Part shown: one piece after another, positions 8,764-15,224 of the stretch
Position numbering within the stretch: the stretch's first letter is position 1
How the letters are laid out: each line of letters starts with the position of its first letter
Origin: Rickettsiales bacterium
Lineage (GTDB): Bacteria > Pseudomonadota > Alphaproteobacteria > Rs-D84 > CACZYB01
Reading direction: 5' to 3'
Length of the DNA stretch: 15,823 nt
Assembly: GCA_031276335.1 (NCBI GenBank)
Contig: JAISNH010000107.1
Span: 1-15,823, forward strand
Notes under the pieces: generated by a model
What the model was told of the DNA's origin: nothing
What the model saw: the letters and a program-made list of their open reading frames with translations, nothing else
Database searches by the model: none
Translations under genes and position numbers: made by a program

Positions 8764-9152
8764 AGATGGAGCTTGAAATAATCACACCTCTGGAAATCGT
8801 CCGCGTGGACGGGGTGGACTCGGTGTCGGCCGAGGGGCTGGAGGGCGGATTTACGATACTGCCGCGCCACGGCGACTATGTGTCCGCGCTGTCGGTGTCG
8901 ATTTTTTCGTTCCGCCGCGGGCGGGAGGAGGTTTTCTTCGGCCTGGACGAGGGCGTTCTGACCAAGGTTGGGCGGAAGGTTGCCGTTTCGGCGCATGCCG
9001 CCGTCCGGGGTAAATCGCTTTCCGATCTTAGGCGCGAGATGGAGCGGCACGAGCGCGAGCTCGACGAGGGCGAGATAAAGACGAAGATGGCGCTGGCCTC
9101 GCTGGAGGGTGGCATCGCGCACCTTATGCTTGAGCTGAAGGAGCAGGGCTGA
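8760..9152 (+). CDS. atpC: N-type ATPase subunit epsilon
   Basis: Epsilon is part of the central rotor stalk and links gamma to the c ring. The 130-residue protein has the N-terminal beta-sandwich (LEIITPLEIVRVDGVDSVSA, then EGGFTILPRHGDYVSAL near 27-43) and a C-terminal helical region (about 85-128, SLSDLRREMERHERELDEG). Both are as expected for epsilon. The ATG at 8760 is used because it overlaps the micro-ORF stop. An in-frame ATG two codons later is an alternative. Its stop TGA shares one base with the atpQ ATG. Confidence 0.93.
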
Positions 9153-9490
9153 TGCAAAGGAAGGGAAGCATACGGCACAGGAGGAACGCGCGCTCCGATT
9201 CCGAGCTGAAGCGTCTCGTCTGCCGAAAGATTGAAAGCCGCGCCCGCAGGAAGGACCCCGGGGAGGAGGCGGTATGGTACGCTTTTTCTTTCCTGGGTCT
9301 GGTCGGGTGGAACATCGTCGTTCCGACGGCGCTCCTTACCTGGCTCGGGGTTACGCTCGACCGGAAGTACGGTTTAAGCGAGGTGCGGCTTGCCCCCCTG
9401 TTCATAATGCTCGGGCTGGCCGTCGGCGCGTACAACTCCTGCCGCTGGATAAGCGGAGAGAACAGGAAGATAGGAAGGGGGCGGAGATGA
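9152..9490 (+). CDS. atpQ: N-ATPase accessory membrane protein AtpQ (AtpI-like)
   Basis: AtpQ is a small membrane protein found in N-ATPase operons and related to the AtpI-type assembly factors of ordinary F-ATPases. The 112 residues consist of a basic N-terminus (about 1-38, many Arg/Lys), a membrane segment at about 41-67 (AVWYAFSFLGLVGWNIVVP), a short loop with LDRKYG, a second segment at about 79-97 (RLAPLFIMLGLAVGAYNS) and a basic tail. Identification rests on topology, size and position between atpC and atpR. It overlaps atpC by one base and atpR by four. It probably helps c-ring assembly, by analogy with AtpI. Confidence 0.85.
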   Translation: MQRKGSIRHRRNARSDSELKRLVCRKIESRARRKDPGEEAVWYAFSFLGLVGWNIVVPTALLTWLGVTLDRKYGLSEVRLAPLFIMLGLAVGAYNSCRWISGENRKIGRGRR

Positions 9491-9774
9491 TGTATGCGGC
9501 TTTTGCCATTTCGGGTTTTGCGTGCGGGCTCGCCTATTTCGGATCCGTCTGGAAAAGCGCGCGCCGCGCTTCCGCTGGCGCCTCAAGCGCCGCCCGGGCG
9601 CGCTTGGATTTTTTGTTGCGCCTCTCCGTCCTTGGGTGCGCCGCGTATGTCGCGCTCAGGCATGCTGGGGCGGTTGGGGGCGGCTGGCCTCTTATGCTTG
9701 CCGGGCTTGCGGGATTTGTGATTGGAAAGATAGTCGTGATATGGAGGGTGCGCCGTGAACATGAATCCCGATGA
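9487..9774 (+). CDS. atpR: N-ATPase accessory membrane protein AtpR
   Basis: AtpR is a small hydrophobic protein specific to N-ATPase operons. Its role is unproven, although an ion-supply or assembly role with the c ring has been suggested. The 95 residues form three likely membrane segments: about 4-22, 42-58 and 66-87. Charged residues lie in the connecting loop (SARRASAGASS) and in the tail (RVRREHESR). The start is the ATG at 9487, which overlaps the atpQ stop (ATGA) and has a GGAAGGGGGCGG Shine-Dalgarno just upstream. A second ATG follows directly. The longer upstream open frame overlaps atpQ and is not used. The 3' end overlaps atpB by 20 nt. Confidence 0.85.
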   Translation: MMYAAFAISGFACGLAYFGSVWKSARRASAGASSAARARLDFLLRLSVLGCAAYVALRHAGAVGGGWPLMLAGLAGFVIGKIVVIWRVRREHESR

Positions 9775-10522
9775 CATAATCGTGGCGAGCCTGCCCGTGA
9801 AGCTGTTCGGGCGCGCGTTCGCGTTCGACGTCAGCATGACGCTTGCCGGCACGTGGATCGTCATGGCCTTCATATTCGTGTTCTTCCGGCATGTGACGAG
9901 GAATTTTTCGCCGGATTTCAGGATGACGCGGATGCAGGGCGCTCTCGAGGCCGTGGTGATTTTCTTCCGCGACCAGGTGGAGAGCATGACCGGGCGCCGC
10001 GCGGGCGGCGTGCTGTATCTGGTCATGAGCCTGTTCGTGTTCATACTGGTTGCGAACTGGAGCGCGCTTCTGCCGATTCCGTTTCCGGTCGAGGGCGGGA
10101 CAAGGTGGTACGCGCCGCCGACCGCCTCGCTTTCGACGGCGGCCGCGCTTGCGATCGTGGTGATGTGCTCGGTCGTTTTCTACGGCGTTCGCGGCAAAAG
10201 CCTGGGGGGCTATCTCGGGAAGTTTTTCGAACCCGTGTTCGTACTGCTGCCGATAAACGTTCTGGGCGACCTTTCGAACGGTATGTCGCTTGCCGTCAGG
10301 CTGTATGGGAATGTTATGAGCGCGCAGATGCTGGTCGGGATGCTGTTCGCCTTCGCGCCGTTCGTATTGCCTGGGCTGATGGGGATTTTCGGGCTGGTGT
10401 CGGGCACGATACAGCCGTACATTTTCGCGACCCTCGCCGCCGTGTACATAAGCGCGGGTCTCGGCGAGGCGACCGATAGTGAAAGGGAGGAGCTGGAGCG
10501 GCTCCGCCTGCAAAGGGTTTAA
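9755..10522 (+). CDS. atpB: N-type ATPase subunit a (membrane stator)
   Basis: Subunit a forms the ion half-channels next to the rotating c ring. The 255-residue protein has about five membrane segments. The essential stator arginine is R182 in LSNGMSLAVRLYGNVMSAQM (173-192). The partner glutamine is Q220 in SGTIQPYIFATLAAVYIS. Family residues such as ANWSALLP (100-107) are present. The GTG at 9755 is the preferred start because GGAGGG ends 6 nt before it. The ATG at 9761 is the alternative but would be 12 nt away. It overlaps atpR by 20 nt, so translation is probably coupled. Confidence 0.95.
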   Translation: MNMNPDDIIVASLPVKLFGRAFAFDVSMTLAGTWIVMAFIFVFFRHVTRNFSPDFRMTRMQGALEAVVIFFRDQVESMTGRRAGGVLYLVMSLFVFILVANWSALLPIPFPVEGGTRWYAPPTASLSTAAALAIVVMCSVVFYGVRGKSLGGYLGKFFEPVFVLLPINVLGDLSNGMSLAVRLYGNVMSAQMLVGMLFAFAPFVLPGLMGIFGLVSGTIQPYIFATLAAVYISAGLGEATDSEREELERLRLQRV

Positions 10523-10543
10523 CAACAAGGAAAGGAGAAAGAA

Positions 10544-10825
10544 ATGGATACAGGAATGATATGGGTTGCGGTTGCATCGATCGCGGCCTCCGGCCTCGCG
10601 GTTACGGTATGCGGGCTGTTTTCGTCGGTGGCGGAGGGGCGCGTCGTGGAAAAGGCGCTCGTCTCGATGGCGCAGCAGCCGGACGAGGCCGGCGGGATAA
10701 GGAACACGATGTTCGTGTCGATGGCCATGCTGGAAAGCTGCGCGATATACGCGCTTCTGCTGGCGATGATACTGATATTCTCGAACCCGTTCTGGAACTA
10801 CGCGGTCGAGCACGCGGCAAGGTAG
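10544..10825 (+). CDS. atpE: N-type ATPase subunit c (rotor ring)
   Basis: Subunit c forms the ion-carrying rotor. The 93 residues make two membrane helices (about 5-38 and 55-82) joined by the loop QQPDEAGGI. Helix 2 carries MLESCAIY, where E64, S65 and Y69 match the Na+-ligand residues E65, S66 and Y70 of Ilyobacter tartaricus. Aligned on the loop proline, helix 1 has E31 where I. tartaricus has the ligand Q32, so the site has two carboxylates. This is a known N-ATPase trait, and the similar Burkholderia pseudomallei c17 ring has been reported as proton-specific. The loop arginine of E. coli (RQP) is Q44 here. The glycine-repeat positions of helix 1 read G24, F26, S28, A30, G32. A strong Shine-Dalgarno (AAGGAAAGGAG) precedes the ATG, fitting the high copy number of c. 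Confidence 0.96.
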   Translation: MDTGMIWVAVASIAASGLAVTVCGLFSSVAEGRVVEKALVSMAQQPDEAGGIRNTMFVSMAMLESCAIYALLLAMILIFSNPFWNYAVEHAAR

Positions 10826-10833
10826 GGGGCTAG

Positions 10834-11628
10834 ATGGGCATCGACTGGACGACAGTGCTGTTTCAAATCCTGAACTTCGTAATCGTGGTTCTGATACTTC
10901 GGCGCTACCTGTTCCATCCCGTCCTTTCCGCGATGGAGCGCCGCGACAGGGCGATATCCGACAGGCTCCGGCAGGCGGAAAGGCTTGCCGGGGAGGCCGA
11001 GGCGGAAAGGGCCGCGCTTCAGGCGGAGCGCGCCATGCTGGAGGAAGAAAGGGAGGCGGCCGTGAAGTCCGCGCGGACGGCCGCCGAAGCCGAGTCGCGG
11101 GAGCTGCTCAAGTCGTTCAGGCGCGCCATGCAGTCGCGCCAGCGCGCCTTCGACGGCAGCCTGAAGGAGGAGAGGGAGGCGCTGAGAAAATCCGTCGCCG
11201 CGATCGCCGGCCGTACTATTTTCGATACCGTCGCCTCCGCGCTGTCCGGCCTGGCGGGCGCCTCTGTCGAGGAGGCGGTGCTTGAAAGCTTCATTTCCCG
11301 GCTGGAGCAGGGGCGCGTGGAAAAGCTCCGCGAGCTTAGGCGCTATTACGATGAATCCGGAAAGATCGCCGTCGTGTCGTCGTTCAGGATCGGCGCGGCG
11401 AAACGCATGAGGATCTGGCGCGCGCTTGCCTCCCTGCTGGGGCGAAGGAAGATCGAAAGGCTCGCCTTCCGCCTCGACGGGAAAATCCTCTGCGGGCTGG
11501 AGCTGGTCTGCGATTCGCTTGTCATCGGCTTCGGTATGGACGCGTATCTGGCGCGGTTCGGCGAAAACCTCGACGCCGCGATCGCCTCGGCTATGGATTT
11601 GAAGAAACCCGTGAAACGAAAGGGATAG
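10834..11628 (+). CDS. atpF: N-type ATPase subunit b with delta-like C-terminus
   Basis: Subunit b is the peripheral stalk that holds the head against rotation. The 264 residues are much longer than the roughly 156 of E. coli b. An N-terminal membrane segment (about 8-25, VLFQILNFVIVVLILRRYLF) is followed by a long charged coiled-coil region (about 35-130, rich in RAALQAERAMLEEEREA-type heptads). A globular C-terminal part contains KILCGLELVCDSLVIGFGMD and AYLARF (about 219-245), resembling the end of subunit delta. No separate atpH is present, so this b probably does the job of both b and delta, as in other N-ATPases. It starts 8 nt after atpE and ends 6 nt before atpA. Confidence 0.92.
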   Translation: MGIDWTTVLFQILNFVIVVLILRRYLFHPVLSAMERRDRAISDRLRQAERLAGEAEAERAALQAERAMLEEEREAAVKSARTAAEAESRELLKSFRRAMQSRQRAFDGSLKEEREALRKSVAAIAGRTIFDTVASALSGLAGASVEEAVLESFISRLEQGRVEKLRELRRYYDESGKIAVVSSFRIGAAKRMRIWRALASLLGRRKIERLAFRLDGKILCGLELVCDSLVIGFGMDAYLARFGENLDAAIASAMDLKKPVKRKG

Positions 11629-11634
11629 GAAAAT

Positions 11635-13140
11635 ATGCTGAAGGAAACTGTAAGGGGGGCGCTTAGGGGTGCAAGGGCGGCGGCGCGGCGGACCCGTCCC
11701 CGTCCCGTTGCGCGCGAAATCGGCCGCGTGGTGGAGGTTGCGGGCGGCGTGGTCACGGCCTCCGGGCTTTCCTCCGTTCGCATGTCCGAACTTGTCGAGG
11801 TCGGCGGCCGCATGGGTATGGTGATCGGGCTTGCCGAAAAAACCGCCGGCATCGCGATGCTCGCCTCCTCAAGCGGCATATCCGCCGGCGACAGGGTCGC
11901 GCGGACCGGTCGGCTGAACGACGTTCCGGTCGGGCGCGGGCTTCTGGGGCGCGTGGTCAATCCCTTGGGCGAGCCGATTGACGGCGGCCCGGAAATCGAG
12001 GCGGCCGAACGGTACGATATAGAGCGTCCCGCCCCCCCGATTATAGAGCGCGCGGCGGTCGCGGCCCCGCTTGTCACGGGGATAAAGGCGATCGACGCGG
12101 TCATCCCCATCGGCCGGGGCCAGCGCGAGCTGATACTCGGCGACCGGCAGACGGGCAAGACCGCGATTGCGCTGGACGCCATGCTTGCGCAGAAGGATAC
12201 CGGCGTCATATGCGTTTATTGCGCGATCGGGGGGCGTACCGATTCCGTGGCCAGGGTCGTGGACGTCCTGCGCCGGAAGGGCTGCATGAAGCATACTGTC
12301 GTCATGGCCGCCGGCGGCGAGGAGGAGCCGGGCCTCTTGTACATCGCGCCGTACGCCGCGACTTCGATTGCCGAATATTTCATGGAGCGGCATAAAAAGG
12401 ACGTGCTGATCGTCTACGACAACCTGACCGCGCACGCGCAGGCCTACAGGCAGCTTTCCTTGACGCTCCGCCGCCCCATGGGTCGCGAGGCCTATCCGGG
12501 CGACATATTCTACATCCATTCGCGGCTTCTGGAGCGCGCGACGCATTTGAAGCGTGGCGGCTCGATTACCGCGCTGCCGGTTTGCGAAACGCAGGCCGAA
12601 AACATCTCCGCCTATATTCCGACCAACCTGATTTCCATTACCGACGGCCAGATTTTCTTGACCGGCGCGCTGTTCGCCAAGGGGGTTATTCCGGCCGTCG
12701 ACATCGGGGTTTCGGTTTCCCGCGTCGGCTCGAAGGCGCAGCTTCCGGCCTACAAGGCGGTCGCGGGCGACATGAAGATTTCGTATTCGCAGTTCGAGGA
12801 GCTGGAGGCCTTCGCCAAGTTCGGCACGCAGCTGGACGAGGCGACGCGGAGCTCGCTTGCCCGCGGCGAGCGGATTCGCGAAACGCTGAAGCAGCCGGCG
12901 CTTGAGCCCATTCCGGCGGGACTTCAGGTCGTGGCGATATGCGCGGTCAACTCCGGCGCGCTCGACGACGTGCCGTTGGAAAGGATCGCGCCCCTGCACT
13001 CCGAGCTGCTTGCGCGGGCGTCGCGCGAGCTGCGTGCCGAGCTCTCCGGAATCGATTCTGGCGCCCCCCTTGCCGCCGGGACCAGGCGCGATATCGAGAA
13101 GCTCGCGGCCAGGGTCGCGGCCAAATATAGGAAAGGATAG
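11635..13140 (+). CDS. atpA: N-type ATPase subunit alpha
   Basis: Alpha alternates with beta in the head and supplies the arginine finger to the catalytic sites. The 501 residues start with a short basic N-terminus (about 1-25, LRGARAAARRTRPRP) where F-type alpha has the delta-binding segment. The P-loop is GDRQTGKT (169-176). IVYDNLTAHAQAYRQLSL (259-276) and GREAYPGDIFYIHSRLLER (283-301) follow. The arginine finger is R363 in VDIGVSVSRVGSKAQ. The helical C-terminal domain runs to a basic end. The altered N-terminus is consistent with loss of the delta subunit. The atpG start follows the stop by 1 nt. Confidence 0.96.
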   Translation: MLKETVRGALRGARAAARRTRPRPVAREIGRVVEVAGGVVTASGLSSVRMSELVEVGGRMGMVIGLAEKTAGIAMLASSSGISAGDRVARTGRLNDVPVGRGLLGRVVNPLGEPIDGGPEIEAAERYDIERPAPPIIERAAVAAPLVTGIKAIDAVIPIGRGQRELILGDRQTGKTAIALDAMLAQKDTGVICVYCAIGGRTDSVARVVDVLRRKGCMKHTVVMAAGGEEEPGLLYIAPYAATSIAEYFMERHKKDVLIVYDNLTAHAQAYRQLSLTLRRPMGREAYPGDIFYIHSRLLERATHLKRGGSITALPVCETQAENISAYIPTNLISITDGQIFLTGALFAKGVIPAVDIGVSVSRVGSKAQLPAYKAVAGDMKISYSQFEELEAFAKFGTQLDEATRSSLARGERIRETLKQPALEPIPAGLQVVAICAVNSGALDDVPLERIAPLHSELLARASRELRAELSGIDSGAPLAAGTRRDIEKLAARVAAKYRKG

Positions 13141-13141
13141 C

Positions 13142-14053
13142 ATGCGGACGCTGGAGGGACTGAAGCGGCGGATTAAAACCACGAACTCGCTTAAGGGCAT
13201 AGTGTCCGGCATGAAGACGCTGGCGACCGTCAGCCTGGAGGGTTACTCGCGCTCCGCTGCCGCCGGCTCGGCCTACCTTAGGAACGTCGAGCTCGCGCTC
13301 GAGGGCGTCTTGAAGGAGCGTCCGGCAAGCCTAGTTCCCCCGCGGGAGGACGCGCCGCAGGTGCTCGCCCTAATCGTCGGTTCCGACCAGGGGCTGGTTG
13401 GGCGTTTCAACAAGCAGGTAGTACTGCACGCCTTCGACTTCCTTTCGCGCCGCGGAATAGGGGCCTCGGATGCGACTCTTCTCGCCGCGGGGAAAAGCCT
13501 GTCGGCGAAGATAGTTGCGGAGGGGCGCGACATCGACACCCTGTTCGGCATGCCGGGCTCGGCCAGGATGATTCCGTCGGTCGCCAAGAAGATAATAATG
13601 CGTTTGGGCGAGCTGACCGGCGGGTTTTCGCGCGGCGGGAATTCCAGCCCGGCCGACGCCCCCGCGCGCGTGTACATTTTCCACAACAGGAGGGAGGGCG
13701 ACGGCTTCAAGAGCCAGTCCACGCGGCTGCTTCCGGTCGATGAGAGGTTCCTGCGCTCGCTTGGAGCCCGGCGCTGGCCGTCGAAGAACGTTCCGTTCCA
13801 CCGGGCGGAGCGTCCCGCGCTCCTGTCCGCCTTCGTGCGCGAGCTGCTGTTCATCGGGGTGTACAGGGTTATTTCCGAAAGCCTTTCCGCCGAGCATTTC
13901 ATCCGCATGATGACCATGAAGAACGCCGAGAAGAACATCGGCGATCAGCTGGATGCGATGAACCTTGAATACCGCACCCGCCGCCAGGCCGAGATTACCG
14001 AGGAGCTTATCGACGTCGTGGCGGGAGCCGAGGTATTGAGGGGCAAGGCGTAA
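13142..14053 (+). CDS. atpG: N-type ATPase subunit gamma
   Basis: Gamma is the central rotating shaft. The 303-residue protein begins with the usual helix (LEGLKRRIKTTNSLKGIVSGMKTLATVSL, where the GMKTLA part matches AMKMVA of other gammas). The core carries LIVGSDQGLVGRFN (77-90). It ends with the second coiled-coil strand, MMTMKNAEKNIGDQLDAM and EYRTRRQAEITEELIDVVAGAEVL. The start is the ATG at 13142, chosen because AGGAAAGGA lies just upstream in the end of atpA. The longer upstream frame is a shadow inside atpA. It is the last gene of the operon. No clear terminator follows, so some readthrough into the next unit is possible. Confidence 0.95.
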   Translation: MRTLEGLKRRIKTTNSLKGIVSGMKTLATVSLEGYSRSAAAGSAYLRNVELALEGVLKERPASLVPPREDAPQVLALIVGSDQGLVGRFNKQVVLHAFDFLSRRGIGASDATLLAAGKSLSAKIVAEGRDIDTLFGMPGSARMIPSVAKKIIMRLGELTGGFSRGGNSSPADAPARVYIFHNRREGDGFKSQSTRLLPVDERFLRSLGARRWPSKNVPFHRAERPALLSAFVRELLFIGVYRVISESLSAEHFIRMMTMKNAEKNIGDQLDAMNLEYRTRRQAEITEELIDVVAGAEVLRGKA

Positions 14054-14070
14054 GAATTCCAAAATAATTG

Positions 14071-14099
14071 TTGTACGCGGTGCGGAAATGGTATATAAT
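14071..14099 (+). promoter_or_regulatory. Promoter for the structured leader and secreted-protein genes
   Basis: A perfect -10 TATAAT (14094-14099) lies 17 nt after TTGTAC (14071-14076), which matches the -35 consensus at only 3 of 6 positions. Initiation would be near 14106. The promoter starts 18 nt after the atpG stop and separates the two secreted-protein genes from the atp operon. Confidence 0.6.
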
Positions 14100-14105
14100 T
14101 CCACC

Positions 14106-14310
14106 GTATCCATAAAGGGTGCCGAGGCGTCGAAGCCTTCGTAATTAGCAAGTGCCGATATGACACTTAAACCTCATATCCCCGTATTCCACGGGGAGTC
14201 TTCAGCGCATGTACAGGGAGAAATCCTAAAGGCTGGAGAGGTCATTGCTAATTATGATTCTTTGAACTCCCCGCTCTTTGTGGAACATGGAAACCACAAA
14301 GGAGAAAAGT
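14106..14310 (+). ncRNA. Structured 5' leader with competing helices (candidate cis-regulatory RNA)
   Basis: This 205-nt region has no supported protein gene but much pairing potential. A 10-bp perfect helix joins TAATTAGCAA (14142-14151) and TTGCTAATTA (14245-14254), extendable by three pairs to 14139/14257. Inside it, CCCCGT (14180-14185) pairs with ACGGGG (14191-14196), and GGGA-GAAA-TCCT (14216-14227) forms a GNRA-capped stem. Outside it, a small stem GAGGC/GCCTT lies at 14124-14139. Two strands have alternative partners. CGGGGAGT (14192-14199) can instead pair with ACTCCCCG (14266-14273). CTTTGTGGA (14276-14284) can pair with TCCATAAAG (14109-14117) at the 5' end instead of with the ribosome binding site. 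I do not recognise a known riboswitch class, and RNA thermometer or protein-binding leader are alternatives. Confidence 0.5.
14274..14304 (+). promoter_or_regulatory. Hairpin masking the Shine-Dalgarno
   Basis: CTTTGTGG (14276-14283) pairs perfectly with CCACAAAG (14294-14301) around a 10-nt loop, and pairing can extend to 14274/14304 with one bulged G. The right arm holds most of the Shine-Dalgarno AAAGGAG (14298-14304), which sits 6 nt before the ATG at 14311. When folded, the hairpin should reduce translation. Confidence 0.6.
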
Positions 14311-15207
14311 ATGAAAACCACGATAAGCGCCGCCGCCTTGGCATTTGCCTTGCTGGGTGGAATGCCGGGACATGCATTGGGGCAGGAGGTAAAACTATCC
14401 CAAAAAGCCAAAATACTAGAGGCGACATGCCGGGATATATGGGATAAGATAGGGAAATTACGCGATGCGGACGGGACTAATCCTCCACGGGGGCAAAGGG
14501 GTTCTTATCATGGAAGCAATACTCAAGATATAATGGATGAAGAGTGTGTTGGAAAGGACGGATTGAAATACCTGGAAAAAGTGATAGAGGATTCCTACAA
14601 GACGTTGCAGGATGAGCGCGCGACCGCCGCCCACAGGGAAGAAGTCTCGAAAATCATGGTAAAGGCAATTGAAGCCCAAACTCTTTCGGCCACCTTGGAA
14701 GTCGCTGAGATGCTTATGGAAAGCCCGCGCTACAAAGACCTGCCGCAAGTCAAAGAGCTGGAAACTAAGCTAACCGGCGACTTTTGGGATGGCGGCTCGA
14801 AAATGCGAATTACCGAATACATATTTGAAATAGTTTCAACATTCTCCGAATTTCGCGACATGTCACACATTGACTGCTACAGGGCAAGGGGTGGTGGTGG
14901 CTATTCCGGCTGGTGGAAAATAGAGGGCGAGGGCTACTCATGTCCGGATTTATTTTTTGATCTGAATGGATCTACCTCCGAATCCATTTCGTGCCGTGCC
15001 GTAGATTTCGACCTGTCAAAGCTGAAAGAGTTCCCTTATGAAGGTTGCCCGATAGAAACCGGTAAGAGTGACTTGGGTGAACTATACATATCCAACTGCC
15101 CTGCCTTGGTCGACATTATTGTCGAACAAGCTAAACGGTATCAGCCCAATTTCACCAAAGGCGAATTCGTCTTTTGCGTGGAAGAATCTAAAAATAGCAA
15201 TAAATAG
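14311..15207 (+). CDS. Secreted eight-cysteine protein of unknown function
   Basis: I do not recognise this 298-residue protein. A signal peptide is clear: K2, a hydrophobic core at about 5-17, and likely cleavage after A22-L-G24. The mature part begins as a helical charged region (about 30-150). It then becomes Gly/Tyr/Trp-rich (GGGGYSGWW near 195-202) with acidic strands to the end. The mature protein has eight cysteines (40, 79, 189, 211, 228, 246, 263 and 289), which would suit four disulfides in an oxidising compartment. The ATG at 14311 is chosen because it has AAAGGAG 6 nt upstream and starts the signal peptide. In-frame ATG 14287 and TTG 14278 lie inside the masking hairpin. The gene is visibly more AT-rich than the atp genes and uses more AAA, GAA and ATA codons, which hints at separate history. 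Export to periplasm, outer membrane or host is likely. Confidence 0.8.
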   Translation: MKTTISAAALAFALLGGMPGHALGQEVKLSQKAKILEATCRDIWDKIGKLRDADGTNPPRGQRGSYHGSNTQDIMDEECVGKDGLKYLEKVIEDSYKTLQDERATAAHREEVSKIMVKAIEAQTLSATLEVAEMLMESPRYKDLPQVKELETKLTGDFWDGGSKMRITEYIFEIVSTFSEFRDMSHIDCYRARGGGGYSGWWKIEGEGYSCPDLFFDLNGSTSESISCRAVDFDLSKLKEFPYEGCPIETGKSDLGELYISNCPALVDIIVEQAKRYQPNFTKGEFVFCVEESKNSNK

Positions 15208-15211
15208 CAAT
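15192..15211 (+). repeat. Two tandem copies of a 10-bp unit across a stop codon
   Basis: AAATAGCAAT occurs at 15192-15201 and again at 15202-15211. The second copy supplies the TAG stop of the secreted cysteine-rich protein, and the Shine-Dalgarno of the next gene (AAGGAG) follows directly. A unit length that is not a multiple of three means that gain or loss of one copy would move the stop. Confidence 0.6.
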
Positions 15212-15224
15212 AAGGAGATGGTAA

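Noticed and set aside
11869-13212. A 447-codon open frame on the minus strand opposite atpA
   Set aside because: It is antisense to alpha with complete motifs, its composition is arginine-rich, and there is no ribosome binding site or promoter.
14139-14257. Retron msr-msd reading of the TAATTAGCAA/TTGCTAATTA inverted repeat
   Set aside because: Retron RNAs have flanking inverted repeats of similar size, but no reverse transcriptase gene follows. The downstream genes encode exported proteins.
14106-14310. Known RNA classes: TPP, cobalamin, glycine, SAM, FMN and c-di-GMP riboswitches, 6S RNA, tmRNA, SRP RNA
   Set aside because: None of the conserved core strings of these classes that I know is present. 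Only general helices are seen, so I left the class open.
14160-14447. A 95-codon plus-strand frame across the leader and into the secreted gene in another frame
   Set aside because: Its first 40 residues look protein-like, but there is no Shine-Dalgarno before the ATG at 14160, the base-pairing potential explains the region better, and it runs out of frame into the signal-peptide gene. An upstream ORF role is not fully excluded.
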